From: JAWPMV01 sp038527215
GTDB lineage: Bacteria; Bacteroidota; Bacteroidia; J057
NCBI GenBank assembly: GCA_038527215.1
Contig: JBCBGC010000049.1
Span: 1-51,255, forward strand
DNA length: 51,255 nt
Direction of reading: 5' to 3'
Shown: positions 42,199 through 50,897 of the stretch, in pieces
Layout of the letters: each line of letters begins with the position of its first letter
Position numbering within the stretch: position 1 is the first letter of the stretch
The notes under the pieces: model-generated
What the model saw: the letters and a program-made list of their open reading frames with translations, nothing else
Told to the model about the DNA's origin: nothing
Databases searched by the model: none
Program-made: the position numbers and the translations under genes

Positions 42199-42798
42199 AT
42201 GCCCTCTAAAGCCGAGCGCACGCGACAGTATATCATCGAGCAAGCTGCTCCCGTCTTAAGCCGGACCGGCTATGTGGGAACCAGCATGGCTGATTTGGCC
42301 AAAGCCCTCGGCCTGACCAAAGGTGCCTTATACGGCAATTTTAAGGACAAGGAAGACCTGGCCATGGCTTCTTTTAACTACACTATCAGGCGGGTGATGG
42401 CCCCGCTAAACCAGGCGGTAGAGCTCGAAAAAGATGCCTTACCTAAACTGAGCGCCATTACGAACTACTACCGGACGTACTACAAAAAAATCATGGTCGG
42501 CCTCGGTGGCTGTATGCTGCTCAGCGTAACGGTAGACTCTCAGTATCACAATCCGCGCTTGTTTGCCCGGGTGATGGATGTGGCGGCCAAACTGAAGCAA
42601 GGCATACAAAACATCCTGGAAGCAGGGGTAGCCAGCGGAGAGTTTAAAGCTGACCTGGATTGCCCTAGATTGGCAGGCAGGATTTACGGACAGATACAAG
42701 GAGGCATCTTGCTGAGTGCCAGTTTTCAGGAAGGCAGCTACCTGACGGATATGATGGACCACTTGGACGACATGATTGAGCGGGAAATCGTGGCTTGA
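42199..42798 (+). CDS. TetR-family transcriptional regulator
   Basis: 199 residues. The N-terminal helix-turn-helix (about 8-52) reads YIIEQAAPVLSRTGYVGTSMADLAKALGLTKGALYGNFKDKEDL, the standard TetR pattern. The C-terminal ligand-binding part starts at about 70 and belongs to the TetR_C group with MLLSVTVDSQYHNPRLF. It is flanked by operator-like sites: one before it and two between it and the hydrolase gene, which suggests it represses itself and the hydrolase and is released by a small molecule. The ligand is unknown. A cytoplasmic homodimer is expected. Confidence 0.88.
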   Translation: MPSKAERTRQYIIEQAAPVLSRTGYVGTSMADLAKALGLTKGALYGNFKDKEDLAMASFNYTIRRVMAPLNQAVELEKDALPKLSAITNYYRTYYKKIMVGLGGCMLLSVTVDSQYHNPRLFARVMDVAAKLKQGIQNILEAGVASGEFKADLDCPRLAGRIYGQIQGGILLSASFQEGSYLTDMMDHLDDMIEREIVA

Positions 42799-42811
42799 TT
42801 TTTTTTGCGCC

Positions 42812-42835
42812 AAAATATACCAAGTGGTATATTTT
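42812..42835. promoter_or_regulatory. Operator 2, before the alpha/beta hydrolase gene
   Basis: A perfect 11-bp inverted repeat AAAATATACCA/TGGTATATTTT with a 2-bp centre, containing the ATACC-N4-GGTAT core at 42817-42830. Confidence 0.75.
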
Positions 42836-42875
42836 ATCCACAGACACCCTGGCTCCTCTTTTTTTACTTCAGAAA

Positions 42876-42889
42876 AAACCGATCGGTAT
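42876..42889. promoter_or_regulatory. Operator 3, before the alpha/beta hydrolase gene
   Basis: AAACCGATCGGTAT: same layout as sites 1 and 2, with one base changed in the left half. It lies 21 bp before the ATG at 42910. Confidence 0.65.
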
Positions 42890-42909
42890 AAAATTTAATA
42901 TAACTACCC

Positions 42910-43782
42910 ATGAAACTGATTCGCACCTATTTCAAAACCCTCTCCCAACTGGCCCCAGACCAGGCCGGCAAACAAGCCTTAAAGCTATTCTGTACGCCTA
43001 GAAAGCTATCTCCCAGAGCCCGGGAAGAAGACTTCCTTCAAAAAGCCCGCCTCGAGCATGTTCCCTACAGTCGCGGCAGCATGCCTGTATATCATTACGG
43101 TCCTGATGATGGGCCTCTCCTTCTGTTGGTCCACGGTTGGGAAAGCCGGGCCGGTAGCATGGGAGGCCTAGCCTATCACCTCTCAGAGCAGGGATATCAC
43201 ATTGTCGCTCCTGACCTCGAGGCCCACGGGAAGCATAGTCCTATGGCCACCAATTTATTCCGCATGTCAGAAGGGCTCAATGCCGTATTGGATCATCTTG
43301 GACCCAAGGAGCCTTATTCAGTAGTGAGTCATAGTTTTGGGTCTTCGGTAGCCTGCTACACCTTGGGGCAGCGGGCTGATAAGATCGATCAGCTGATCCT
43401 GCTGACCTCTCCCAACGTCATGATTGAATTGGTGCACATCTTCCAACAGCAAATAGGCCTGACCAAGAAAGGAGCCAGTGCCATGATCCGGCATTTTGAC
43501 CGCTGGACGGGACATCGGATGGAGTTCCTGCGGGTAGCTGACTTTTGTCTGAAAATCCCCTACGAAGATCTCAGCATTATTCATGATAAAAAGGATCGGG
43601 TGCTGCCTTACTATACCTCGGCTTCTTTGGCTGCAGCGCTCCCCCGTTCATCTATGCTCCCCGTACAAGGGATCGGCCATTACAAAATGCTCTGGCATGC
43701 CGAAATCCTCGAAACCGTAGGCCATATCCTGGAGCTTTCAGGGGGAAAAAAGCAGGCGTTAGCGGGATTATCCTTACCTTAG
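42910..43782 (+). CDS. Alpha/beta hydrolase, probable TetR target
   Basis: 290 residues, no signal peptide. Oxyanion H-G-W (LLLVHGWESRAG), nucleophile elbow S-H-S-F-G (Ser142), acid candidate in IIHDKKDRVLPY, and catalytic His in GIGHYKML. The helical N-terminal stretch (1-50) is basic. The substrate is unknown; hydrolases paired with TetR repressors often act on toxic esters or signalling lipids. Two operator-like sites precede it. Confidence 0.85.
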   Translation: MKLIRTYFKTLSQLAPDQAGKQALKLFCTPRKLSPRAREEDFLQKARLEHVPYSRGSMPVYHYGPDDGPLLLLVHGWESRAGSMGGLAYHLSEQGYHIVAPDLEAHGKHSPMATNLFRMSEGLNAVLDHLGPKEPYSVVSHSFGSSVACYTLGQRADKIDQLILLTSPNVMIELVHIFQQQIGLTKKGASAMIRHFDRWTGHRMEFLRVADFCLKIPYEDLSIIHDKKDRVLPYYTSASLAAALPRSSMLPVQGIGHYKMLWHAEILETVGHILELSGGKKQALAGLSLP

Positions 43783-43807
43783 GGGTTTATAGATAGATCG
43801 CTACTGT

Positions 43808-44377
43808 ATGAAAACCAAAGCCCCAGTCCTTCTGGCTTCTCAATCTCCCCGCCGTCACGAGCTACTCACGGCTTTAGGATTGGAATTCGAGGTATTGGTA
43901 CGGTCCGTGGATGAATACTATCCAGAAAATATTCACCCCCGGGCGGTGGCCGTTATGATCTCGGAAAATAAAGCCAAGGCTTACGACGACCTGAGCAATA
44001 AATACTTAATCCTCACCGCCGATACCATCGTCGCTTTAGATGATGAAGTCATCGGCAAACCCAAAGACGAAGCAGAAGCCATTCGTACCCTCCAGCGCCT
44101 TTCGGGCAAAACCCACCAGGTTATTACCGGGGTAACGCTCTTCCATGCCGGACGTTTCAAAAGCTTCGCAGAAGAGACCCTGGTTCATTTTCGGAAATTG
44201 AGTGAATCGGAAATCGGGTTTTATGTAGAAAAATACCAACCGTATGACAAGGCAGGTGCCTATGGCATTCAGGAATGGATCGGTATGATCGGGATTTCCC
44301 GCATCGAAGGAGATTACTATAATGTGATGGGCTTGCCCGTCGGAAAACTTTATCAGGAATTGATTCAGTTTGAATAG
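43808..44377 (+). CDS. maf: Maf-like nucleoside triphosphate pyrophosphatase
   Basis: 189 residues. Maf proteins hydrolyse dTTP, UTP or modified pyrimidine nucleotides to the monophosphates, with a proposed role in housecleaning. Conserved segments: ASQSPRRHELL (9-19), LILTADTIVALDDEVIGKPKDEAEA, LSGKTHQVITGV and YDKAGAYGIQEW near the C-terminus. Its stop lies 4 bp before the tadA start on the same strand. Confidence 0.92.
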   Translation: MKTKAPVLLASQSPRRHELLTALGLEFEVLVRSVDEYYPENIHPRAVAVMISENKAKAYDDLSNKYLILTADTIVALDDEVIGKPKDEAEAIRTLQRLSGKTHQVITGVTLFHAGRFKSFAEETLVHFRKLSESEIGFYVEKYQPYDKAGAYGIQEWIGMIGISRIEGDYYNVMGLPVGKLYQELIQFE

Positions 44378-44381
44378 CTCC

Positions 44382-44828
44382 ATGCTCTCAGTAGAAAAAG
44401 ACGAACATTTCATGCGGCAGGCCCTGTTGCTGGCAGAACAGGCCTTTGAAGAAGATGAGGTACCGATCGGAGCGGTGGTCGTAAGCGATTTTCGCATCAT
44501 CGGCAAAGGCTACAACCAGACCGAGCGCCTGCAAGACCCCACGGCCCATGCCGAAATGCTGGCGATCACTGCCGCCTGCGAATACATGGGCAGCAAATAC
44601 CTGCCTGATTGCACCCTTTTTGTGACGGTAGAACCTTGTCCCATGTGTGCCGGAGCGATTCGCTGGGCCCAACTTGGACGGGTAGTCTTTGGTACCCAAG
44701 AAGAAAAGTATGGCTATACCCGCTACCAGCCGCTGCTTTTTCACCCCAGAACCAAAGTATCTAAAGGCATTCTCCAACCAGAATGTGCGGGCCTGATGAA
44801 GGCTTTTTTCCAGCGCAAAAGAACCTAA
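44382..44828 (+). CDS. tadA: tRNA adenosine deaminase
   Basis: 148 residues from the ATG at 44382 (MLSVEKDEHFMRQAL); a TTG at 44370 overlapping maf is less likely. TadA deaminates A34 of tRNA-Arg(ACG) to inosine. Zinc-binding H-A-E (His56, Glu58) and P-C-P-M-C (Cys86, Cys89) are intact, as in cytidine/deoxycytidylate deaminases; length and the VEPCPMCAGAIRWAQLGRVVFGT stretch favour TadA. The start is 4 bp after maf. The stop overlaps the convergent nucleoside phosphorylase stop by 4 bp. Confidence 0.9.
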   Translation: MLSVEKDEHFMRQALLLAEQAFEEDEVPIGAVVVSDFRIIGKGYNQTERLQDPTAHAEMLAITAACEYMGSKYLPDCTLFVTVEPCPMCAGAIRWAQLGRVVFGTQEEKYGYTRYQPLLFHPRTKVSKGILQPECAGLMKAFFQRKRT

Positions 44829-45703
44829 TTCACCCAGCGTAACATGGCTTCCAGCCCCATGTGAATGAGCCTTTTCTCTTCCCGGGCCGGATCATCGGCA
44901 AAGGTTCCTAAAGGGCGATTGGCGAGGATCACGGAAAGCGAAGCCGCTTCGTGCCCCAAGGCCTGGCCCATCCCCAAAATACCCGCGGTTTCCATTTCCA
45001 TATTCAACACCCGATAATCTTCATAGACGAAACCCGCCATGCGATCAGGAAGTTGGGGGAAGCGCAAGGGGAGCCGACCAGCAGCCCGCCCCTGGGGACC
45101 ATAAAAGCCCGCCGCCGTAAACGTGATGCCTGACTCTACGCCGGAAAAATTCCTTCTCAAGACCCGTTCAAAACTGGAGGAACCTTCTGCGGGATACCCC
45201 CGCACATCTATCAAGCCTGATACAGCCGCATAGGCGGCCCATTGTTGACTGAGACCGGGGTGGCTGGGATGCTGATAATAATGCATGAGCCCATCGGCCC
45301 CAATGGCGAACCGGCTGTTGACAATGGTGCCCACTGGAACGTGTTCCTGCAGGCCTCCACAGGTTCCCAGGCGCAATACCCGTAGGGTGGTAAGCTCCGT
45401 TTTGGGCAATCGTGCATCGAAGTTCAGGTTAAAGAGCGCATCCAGTTCCTGCCAGACAATGTCAATATTATCGGTTCCTATGCCCGTGGAGATAACCGTC
45501 ATGCGCTGCCCTCCGTATACACCTGTAAGGGTGTGAAATTCCCGTTTTTGCCTCCTCAGCTCGATTTCGTCAAAGAAATCTCCTACCCGACTGACCCGAT
45601 CCGGATCTCCTACGAAAATGATTTTCTCTGCCACTTCCCCTGGTTTCAGGTGGAGATGGTAGACGGAGCCATCGGCGTTGAGGATAAATTCTGATGCATT
45701 CAT
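44825..45703 (-). CDS. Nucleoside phosphorylase (uridine phosphorylase-like)
   Basis: 292 residues from the ATG at 45703 (MNASEFILNADGSVYHLHLKPGEVAEKI); the longer frame crosses the promoter region. IFVGDPDRVSRVGDFFDEIE, STGIGTDNIDIVWQELDAL, VLRLGTCGGLQEHVPVG and NMEMETAGILGMG are the phosphate- and nucleoside-binding motifs of the NP-I family. It cleaves nucleosides to base and ribose-1-phosphate for salvage; the base preference is not certain, uridine being the likeliest. Cytoplasmic. It ends against tadA with a 4-bp overlap. Confidence 0.9.
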   Translation of the reverse strand: MNASEFILNADGSVYHLHLKPGEVAEKIIFVGDPDRVSRVGDFFDEIELRRQKREFHTLTGVYGGQRMTVISTGIGTDNIDIVWQELDALFNLNFDARLPKTELTTLRVLRLGTCGGLQEHVPVGTIVNSRFAIGADGLMHYYQHPSHPGLSQQWAAYAAVSGLIDVRGYPAEGSSSFERVLRRNFSGVESGITFTAAGFYGPQGRAAGRLPLRFPQLPDRMAGFVYEDYRVLNMEMETAGILGMGQALGHEAASLSVILANRPLGTFADDPAREEKRLIHMGLEAMLRWVN

Positions 45704-46096
45704 GAGGAAAAAAGCGGTTATTCTTACGTTCTGGAAATGAGCCTTCCTACCGTTCAGGTAGCAAAAGCAGGGGTTCATGAGTTCTTTTGTACGGACGGGA
45801 GGTTTTTCGCCCAAAAAATATTTTGCAATCTTAAATATACCTACAGAAAGAGCAAACAAAAGTCTCCCAAATTCTTTTATATTTATTTATCCAAGTAATG
45901 ACTTTTTTCTCTTTTAATACGTCTATTAGTATACATTCGCTTGGTCTAAAGAGAAAAAGGATCATTCGAAGACTCCACTTAGTGTTGCAACTGAGGGTTA
46001 AAGCCTGTAAATTTGCAGCCCTGAACGGGTTTTCGTAGCGGATGAACCTACCCTCATTTTGAGGGATTTAACACGTCAATAAATAGCCCGCGATAC
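45704..46096. other. Divergent control region, nucleoside phosphorylase / rpoD
   Basis: AT-rich gap of about 390 bp. It holds the rpoD promoter (see separate entry), a CCCTCA/TGAGGG hairpin in the rpoD leader near 46051-46065, and a possible - strand promoter with TTG at 45855-45853 and TAAGATTG at 45833-45826 (19-bp spacer, one mismatch). No gene is seen. Confidence 0.55.
45985..46015 (+). promoter_or_regulatory. rpoD promoter
   Basis: TTG at 45985-45987, a 20-bp spacer, and TAAATTTG at 46008-46015, exactly the Bacteroidota TTG / TAnnTTTG pattern. Transcription would start near 46020, giving a leader of about 75 nt. Confidence 0.8.
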
Positions 46097-46963
46097 ATGA
46101 GACAGCTTAAGATTAGTAAGCAGATTACCAACCGGGAATCCCAATCCCTGGACAAGTATTTGCAGGAAATTGGTAAGGTTGAACTGCTTACCCCAGATGA
46201 AGAGGTAGAGTTAGCGCGGCGGATCAAGCAAGGCGATCAGGTAGCTCTGGAAAAACTGACAAAAGCAAACCTGCGTTTCGTGGTATCAGTAGCGAAGCAG
46301 TACCAGAATCAGGGACTTTCCCTGGGCGATCTGATCAATGAAGGCAACCTGGGTCTGATCAAAGCCGCAAAACGCTTTGACGAGACGAGGGGATTTAAAT
46401 TTATCTCCTACGCCGTATGGTGGATCAGGCAGAGTATCCTCCAGGCCCTGGCCGAGCAATCCCGGATTGTAAGGCTACCCCTGAACCGGGTAGGTGCCCT
46501 CAACAAAATTGGCAAAGCCTTCTCCAAACTGGAGCAGGAATTCGAGCGGGAGCCTTCTCCGGAAGAAATCTCCGAAGTGCTCGAAAACATGAGTGAAGAA
46601 GAAATCTCTGACACCCTCAAGATTTCCGGTCGCCACGTATCCGTGGACGCCCCCTTTGTACAGGGCGAGGAAAACCGCTTGTTGGATGTACTGGAGAATG
46701 ATTCTGAGCCCAATCCCGACAATGAACTGATCAATGAAAGTCTGAGCAAAGAGGTAGAAAGAGCGCTCAGTACCCTGACCCAGCGGGAAGCTGAGGTGAT
46801 CAGATTGTATTTCGGAATCGGGGTAGAACACTCCCTGACCCTGGAAGAAATCGGTGAGAAATTTGACCTCACCCGTGAAAGGGTTCGCCAGATCAAAGAA
46901 AAAGCAATCCGTCGTCTGCGGCATACGTCCCGCAGCAAAGGCTTGAAAACCTATCTCGGGTAA
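46097..46963 (+). CDS. rpoD: Primary RNA polymerase sigma factor
   Basis: 288 residues, the short form usual in Bacteroidota (no long region 1.1). Region 1.2 (SLDKYLQEIGKVELLTPDEEVEL), region 2 (LTKANLRFVVSVAKQYQNQGL, GNLGLIKAAKRFDETRGFKFISYAVWWIRQSI), region 3 (LNKIGKAFSKLEQEFEREPSPEEI), and region 4 with RLYFGIGVEHSLTLEEIGEKFDLTRERVRQIKEKAIRRLR. It directs the polymerase to housekeeping promoters. It is transcribed from its own consensus-type promoter, which it could read itself, and ends at a strong terminator. Confidence 0.96.
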   Translation: MRQLKISKQITNRESQSLDKYLQEIGKVELLTPDEEVELARRIKQGDQVALEKLTKANLRFVVSVAKQYQNQGLSLGDLINEGNLGLIKAAKRFDETRGFKFISYAVWWIRQSILQALAEQSRIVRLPLNRVGALNKIGKAFSKLEQEFEREPSPEEISEVLENMSEEEISDTLKISGRHVSVDAPFVQGEENRLLDVLENDSEPNPDNELINESLSKEVERALSTLTQREAEVIRLYFGIGVEHSLTLEEIGEKFDLTRERVRQIKEKAIRRLRHTSRSKGLKTYLG

Positions 46964-46991
46964 CACAAGTACGATTTGCACGAAAGAGAGA

Positions 46992-47022
46992 AACCGGCTG
47001 CCGAAAAGGCGGCCGGTTTTTT
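46992..47022 (+). terminator. Terminator of rpoD
   Basis: Stem AACCGGCTGCC/GGCGGCCGGTT with GAAAA loop, then TTTTTT. It lies 29 bp after the rpoD stop and just beyond the convergent TonB receptor stop at 47029. Confidence 0.88.
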
Positions 47023-47028
47023 AATGCC

Positions 47029-49179
47029 CTACCGGTTCCCTTGCCAGACTACGCCTACATATAAGGTGCGCAACTGATATAGCTCATAGGAAAAGGACGT
47101 ATAGTCCTGGCTATAGATTTCCGTCCGCTGGTTGGGCCGGTTGAGCACGTTTCCAAGGTTGAGAAAAACGATTAACGCGTTGGAACCCAGACGAAAATAC
47201 CGACTCATGCTGGCATCCAGCCGGGCGTAGGTGGTGTACTGAGCTCCATATAAAGAGGTTGGATAAAGCGGTTCAAAATACCCAATATCTTCCCGCCAGG
47301 TTCCGCCGGTGATGGGCGTAAAAGCCGTACCTGGACGGACCATGCCCACCAGCGAACAGGAAAACCATCGGGGATGATTAAAAGACAGACTTGCCTTGGG
47401 AAAGAAGGGGAAATCTCGCGGTCCCCGGGCTTTTTCCTCCCCAAACCACACTTCCTGTCTCAACCAGAGATGAGAGAGATTGAGTTGAAAGTAAGGTCCT
47501 AAAAACTGCTGGTAAGCCACTTCCCATCCGAATGACTGGGTTTGGTCCAGGGGAAAGAAGAAATCAGGCGCGGGATCGCCTTTTTCCCGCTTCCAGAAAA
47601 ATGCCGTACTGAAATTCGCTTGTTCGCTGGTAAACTGGTAATCCAGCGCAATCTGTTCACTACTAAGTAAGCGGAAAGTGGGCGCAAAAAAGCTGGGCGT
47701 AGCATAGCTGTGGTAGCGCCCGCCACTCAATAAAAGATGATGTTCTGCCGCAGGGTCAAAAGCCAGGCTGCCCTGAAAACTTAAATAGCTGCTTTGATCC
47801 TTCAGGGGCACATTTTTGCGGACACCCGCCGCTGCTACCAGTTCAGGCCGGATATCCCATTTCCCTACCGCATATACCTCCAGGTTATTCAACCCACGTT
47901 CATCTGCCTGAATAGAGGCGGGTGCTTCCGGAGCCCGGGCAAAATAATAGGTTGGGAAGGTATCCTGCCCCCTGAGCGCCTGCCGATCCCAGGAAAAGCC
48001 GTACTGGAAGTTGAGCCCTTCTCCGGGGGTCCATTTATGGTTGGCGCTGGCGAACCAGCGTTGGGTCTGCCGCTCCGACCGCAGGTTGCCAAAAGAAAAC
48101 TCACTGTCCGACACATCCCAGCCCTGATGCAGACTTAGTATAGAGCGACCGTGGGTATGGGTCAAGCTGTTCAGGCTGAAGAACCTCCTTTTTCCTGCTT
48201 CTGAATTTCCTTCGTAGGAAGCATGATGGGTGAGATAGGCATACCCTTCCTTGATGCCATAGTTAAAGGAACGGAAGCGGGTCTTTTCTCCTACCTTAAG
48301 GTGCAGGTGCAAGCCCGCATCCTGGGTGTCAAAGTCTTTGAGTCGGGGCAGGTTGGCTTGATTGACCCGGATAAAAGCTTCGGAGAACTGATAATTGGAA
48401 TATGCTTGCACAAAGTTTTCCTGGCCCTTGAGGGGCTGAGTCAGCATCAAACCCAAACTGGAGAGGCCTACCGAAGCCTGGAACTGCTGACCCTTTGCCT
48501 CCCGTTTAAGCTGGATATCCACCAGGCCTGCACTGGTATTACCAAAGGTGAGGGGCGGATTGCTGGCGTAAACGTATTGTTTTTCCATCACCTCCGGATT
48601 GAAAAGGCTAAAAAAGCCCTGATTATTCAGTTGGGAGGCTCGAACCGGATTATAAACCGGCACGCCGTTGAGCACTACCCGGGAGCGATCAGCACTGCTC
48701 CCGCGCAAGGAGGGATTGGCAGATTCATCTATGGTCGTAGAAGCTGGCAAGGCCGTAATGGCCTTCAGCGGATCACCCTGAGCCACCGGATTAAGGTAGA
48801 TATCCAGCTTTTTCATCACCGTGGTAGAAAACTGCTGGGTGATGGGGTCCCGGGCGGTGATGCTGACGGTTTGCAGGGAGAGCGCCTCTTTTTCCAAAGA
48901 AATCTCCCATGGCTGACCAGGCTGGTAATCCCTGAGCGAAACTTTCTGTACCGCATAGCCCAGGAAGGACACCCGCAAAGAGTCTCTATGGGTGAGCCCT
49001 TTGATCTCGAATTCTCCCGCGAGCCCGGAGACACTCCCCAGGTCAGCCTTTCCGAGCACCTGCACATTGGCCCCAAAGAGGGCCCGACCTTTCTCATCCA
49101 ATATGGTTCCACTGACGGTGAATTGTGCCCACAGTCCCAGCGGCAACCAACAACAACAAATCAACAATAGGTACTTCAT
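47029..49179 (-). CDS. TonB-dependent outer-membrane receptor
   Basis: 716 residues: signal peptide MKYLLLICCCWLPLGLWA; a carboxypeptidase-regulatory-like domain (about 20-105, VSGTILDEKGRALFGANVQV); a plug with LDIYLNPVAQGDPLKAITALP, NPSLRGSSADRSRVVLNGVPVYNP; then a 22-strand-type barrel ending LRTLYVGVVWQGNR. It imports an unknown ligand using TonB energy. No SusD partner is encoded next to it, which argues against a polysaccharide utilisation locus. Its ATG follows directly on the TAA of the TPR-like gene (TAAATG), so translation is likely coupled. Confidence 0.9.
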   Translation of the reverse strand: MKYLLLICCCWLPLGLWAQFTVSGTILDEKGRALFGANVQVLGKADLGSVSGLAGEFEIKGLTHRDSLRVSFLGYAVQKVSLRDYQPGQPWEISLEKEALSLQTVSITARDPITQQFSTTVMKKLDIYLNPVAQGDPLKAITALPASTTIDESANPSLRGSSADRSRVVLNGVPVYNPVRASQLNNQGFFSLFNPEVMEKQYVYASNPPLTFGNTSAGLVDIQLKREAKGQQFQASVGLSSLGLMLTQPLKGQENFVQAYSNYQFSEAFIRVNQANLPRLKDFDTQDAGLHLHLKVGEKTRFRSFNYGIKEGYAYLTHHASYEGNSEAGKRRFFSLNSLTHTHGRSILSLHQGWDVSDSEFSFGNLRSERQTQRWFASANHKWTPGEGLNFQYGFSWDRQALRGQDTFPTYYFARAPEAPASIQADERGLNNLEVYAVGKWDIRPELVAAAGVRKNVPLKDQSSYLSFQGSLAFDPAAEHHLLLSGGRYHSYATPSFFAPTFRLLSSEQIALDYQFTSEQANFSTAFFWKREKGDPAPDFFFPLDQTQSFGWEVAYQQFLGPYFQLNLSHLWLRQEVWFGEEKARGPRDFPFFPKASLSFNHPRWFSCSLVGMVRPGTAFTPITGGTWREDIGYFEPLYPTSLYGAQYTTYARLDASMSRYFRLGSNALIVFLNLGNVLNRPNQRTEIYSQDYTSFSYELYQLRTLYVGVVWQGNR

Positions 49180-49977
49180 TTATTTCCCGATCAGTTGGGA
49201 GGCCAGTTGGTTGAGTTGATAGCTTTCTGGAAAGGCTTTTTTCCCAGCGGCGAAGTGCTGCTTGGCTTCCTCCCATTTTTCCTGCTTCATGTAGAGCTTA
49301 ATGAGCATTTCGTAGGCTTCCTCCCGACCCCAGGAAGGCAGGTAGGCATTCTTGACTTTTTGGTCGGGCAGGGAAATGGCTTTGAGCAGGTGCTTTTCCG
49401 CTTCTTTGCCCCCACCATAAGCCTCTGGGGTGTGGTAGTCATTGCTGGCGTAGACGAAGTTGGCGCGGGGGTTTTCGGGATCCAGTTCCACCGCCTTGCG
49501 GGCATTTTCTTTTATCCCCGAAGCCATAAACATCACTTTCATGCCCTTAAACTGAAGACTAAAGCCTTGCAACCAGGCGAGAAGCGCATAGTCCTCGGCA
49601 TTTTTTTCCTTCATATTTTTCATCCACTTCACCCCCAGATCTATTTCTGCTTCAGCGGTTTTCTGATCGGATTTTTTCAGGTAAAAAATGCTGGAATAAA
49701 ATTTCAGGTAGGATTGCCAATACACAATCAATTTCTGTCCACTTTCCTTATGCAGGTCCTTCAACTGAGCTTCCAAAGCTGTCAATTGGGCATGGTCACC
49801 ACTAATGGTACTCGCGACAAAGGCCTGGTAAATCCGTTGCTGGATGCCCTTTAGGACTTCATCTCCGGTGGCAAATTCTTCATAAGGAGGGCCGATCAAG
49901 CCTGTGGCTTCAGCCGAGGTACAGGCCATTTGGGTGAGCGGAAAGCAGATCAGGAGAGATAAAATGAGCTGTTTCAT
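49180..49977 (-). CDS. Secreted TPR-like protein, partner of the TonB receptor gene
   Basis: 265 residues: signal-type N-terminus MKQLILSLLICFPLTQMACTSAEA with a possible lipobox (Q-M-A-C). A helical TPR-like body; VELDPENPRANFVYASND, EAYGGGKEAEKHLLKA and LPSWGREEAYEMLIKLYMKQ match the protein encoded at 21014-21655, so they are paralogues. Periplasmic. The tight coupling to the TonB receptor suggests that they work together, perhaps as a binding partner of the receptor. The operator-like sequence before the regulator operon is repeated in front of this gene. Confidence 0.82.
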   Translation of the reverse strand: MKQLILSLLICFPLTQMACTSAEATGLIGPPYEEFATGDEVLKGIQQRIYQAFVASTISGDHAQLTALEAQLKDLHKESGQKLIVYWQSYLKFYSSIFYLKKSDQKTAEAEIDLGVKWMKNMKEKNAEDYALLAWLQGFSLQFKGMKVMFMASGIKENARKAVELDPENPRANFVYASNDYHTPEAYGGGKEAEKHLLKAISLPDQKVKNAYLPSWGREEAYEMLIKLYMKQEKWEEAKQHFAAGKKAFPESYQLNQLASQLIGK

Positions 49978-49988
49978 GATTCTGGATT

Positions 49989-50012
49989 TATAAAGTAGTT
50001 TATATTTTAAAC
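49989..50012 (-). promoter_or_regulatory. Operator-like sequence A, before the TPR/TonB genes
   Basis: 22 of 24 positions match site B at 50902-50925. Inverted repeat GTTTA-N5-TAAAC followed by CTACTTTATA, 12 bp before the ATG. The promoter core is weaker than at site B. Confidence 0.65.
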
Positions 50013-50030
50013 TGAGTAGGCAAAAAAAAG

Positions 50031-50312
50031 TCAGGGTAGGTATTTTTTGATGGCGTCTACATACTCCTCGAAAGCAGCCAGCCCTTCCGGGGTAATTTCG
50101 ACGGCGGTATGTTGGTAGTTGTTCAAAAAGCCCTTTTTGATGTGAATGTATTTGGCTGCTTCCAGTTTTTTCAATTGCACGCTTACGTTTCCTGCCGTAG
50201 CCTGAGTTACCTCCTTTAGTTGCTTAAAGTCAGAGGCTCCGTTCGCGACTAAGTAAGAGATAATTGCGAGACGTAGTTTTGAATGAATAATGGGATTCAG
50301 ATCCTTATACAT
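50031..50312 (-). CDS. Winged-helix transcriptional regulator
   Basis: 93 residues. The start MYKDLNPIIHSKLRLAIISYLVANGASDFKQLKEVTQATAGNVSVQLKKLEAAKYIHIKKGF is the winged-helix pattern of MarR/PF13601-type regulators: a scaffold helix, recognition helix (TAGNVSVQLKKLE) and wing (HIKKGFLNNYQHTAVEITPEG). Single domain, no ligand-binding part. Its start overlaps the stop of the membrane protein gene by 8 bp. The likely binding site is the GTTTA-N5-TAAAC repeat found before this operon and before the TPR/TonB genes. Confidence 0.82.
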   Translation of the reverse strand: MYKDLNPIIHSKLRLAIISYLVANGASDFKQLKEVTQATAGNVSVQLKKLEAAKYIHIKKGFLNNYQHTAVEITPEGLAAFEEYVDAIKKYLP

Positions 50313-50883
50313 GTTCCTTTTGGTACCGGTTCATCAATATCAAACCCGGAATCAGGGTAAAAAATAAGGAAGAAATTCCCAAAATCAAGGGATGGTACAA
50401 CCAATCAAATTGAAAACAAACAAATCCCGTCACATTCTGCAAAAAGCCTGCGACCATGACCACCTGACTCCTGATCATGATGCCGGAGATCAAGGTCCCC
50501 ATGCCTACCAGGATCAGAATAATGGGTACCAGTTTATCACCCAATACGCCCGGTAGAAAAAAACCAATGATCATCGCGTTGCCGGAAATCACCATCCACA
50601 TCAGGCCGATGGCCTGGGAGATCTTGTTGTTGCCTTTGGGGGCTTTTTTCCGGTAGTATAACCAGGAAAATATCCCTGCGAAGGGAATAACAAAATAGGG
50701 ATAGTAATTAATCTCGTACTGCTCATACACCAACAAGCCAAACTGGGTAAAGGCTATAACCGCAATCAATCCTCCCCACAGGATGTAGAGTTTACCATCC
50801 TCCGCAAAGCGATTTTTGGCATCTTCGATTACCTGGGAGATCAATGCCAGGCTTTCCTGAGGGGAAAAATTTGAGGAATCCAT
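50305..50883 (-). CDS. Integral membrane protein linked to the regulator
   Basis: 192 residues from the ATG at 50883 (MDSSNFSPQESLALISQVIEDAKNRF); the longer frame would start inside an element A repeat. About six transmembrane helices from residue 33 on (ILWGGLIAVIAFTQFGLLVY to LFFTLIPGLILM), with a cytoplasmic amphipathic N-terminus. Membrane proteins of this form often sit next to small winged-helix regulators and may act as their sensors. Function unknown. It overlaps the regulator gene by 8 bp. Confidence 0.8.
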   Translation of the reverse strand: MDSSNFSPQESLALISQVIEDAKNRFAEDGKLYILWGGLIAVIAFTQFGLLVYEQYEINYYPYFVIPFAGIFSWLYYRKKAPKGNNKISQAIGLMWMVISGNAMIIGFFLPGVLGDKLVPIILILVGMGTLISGIMIRSQVVMVAGFLQNVTGFVCFQFDWLYHPLILGISSLFFTLIPGLILMNRYQKEHV

Positions 50884-50897
50884 GTATGAGCTTTTCC

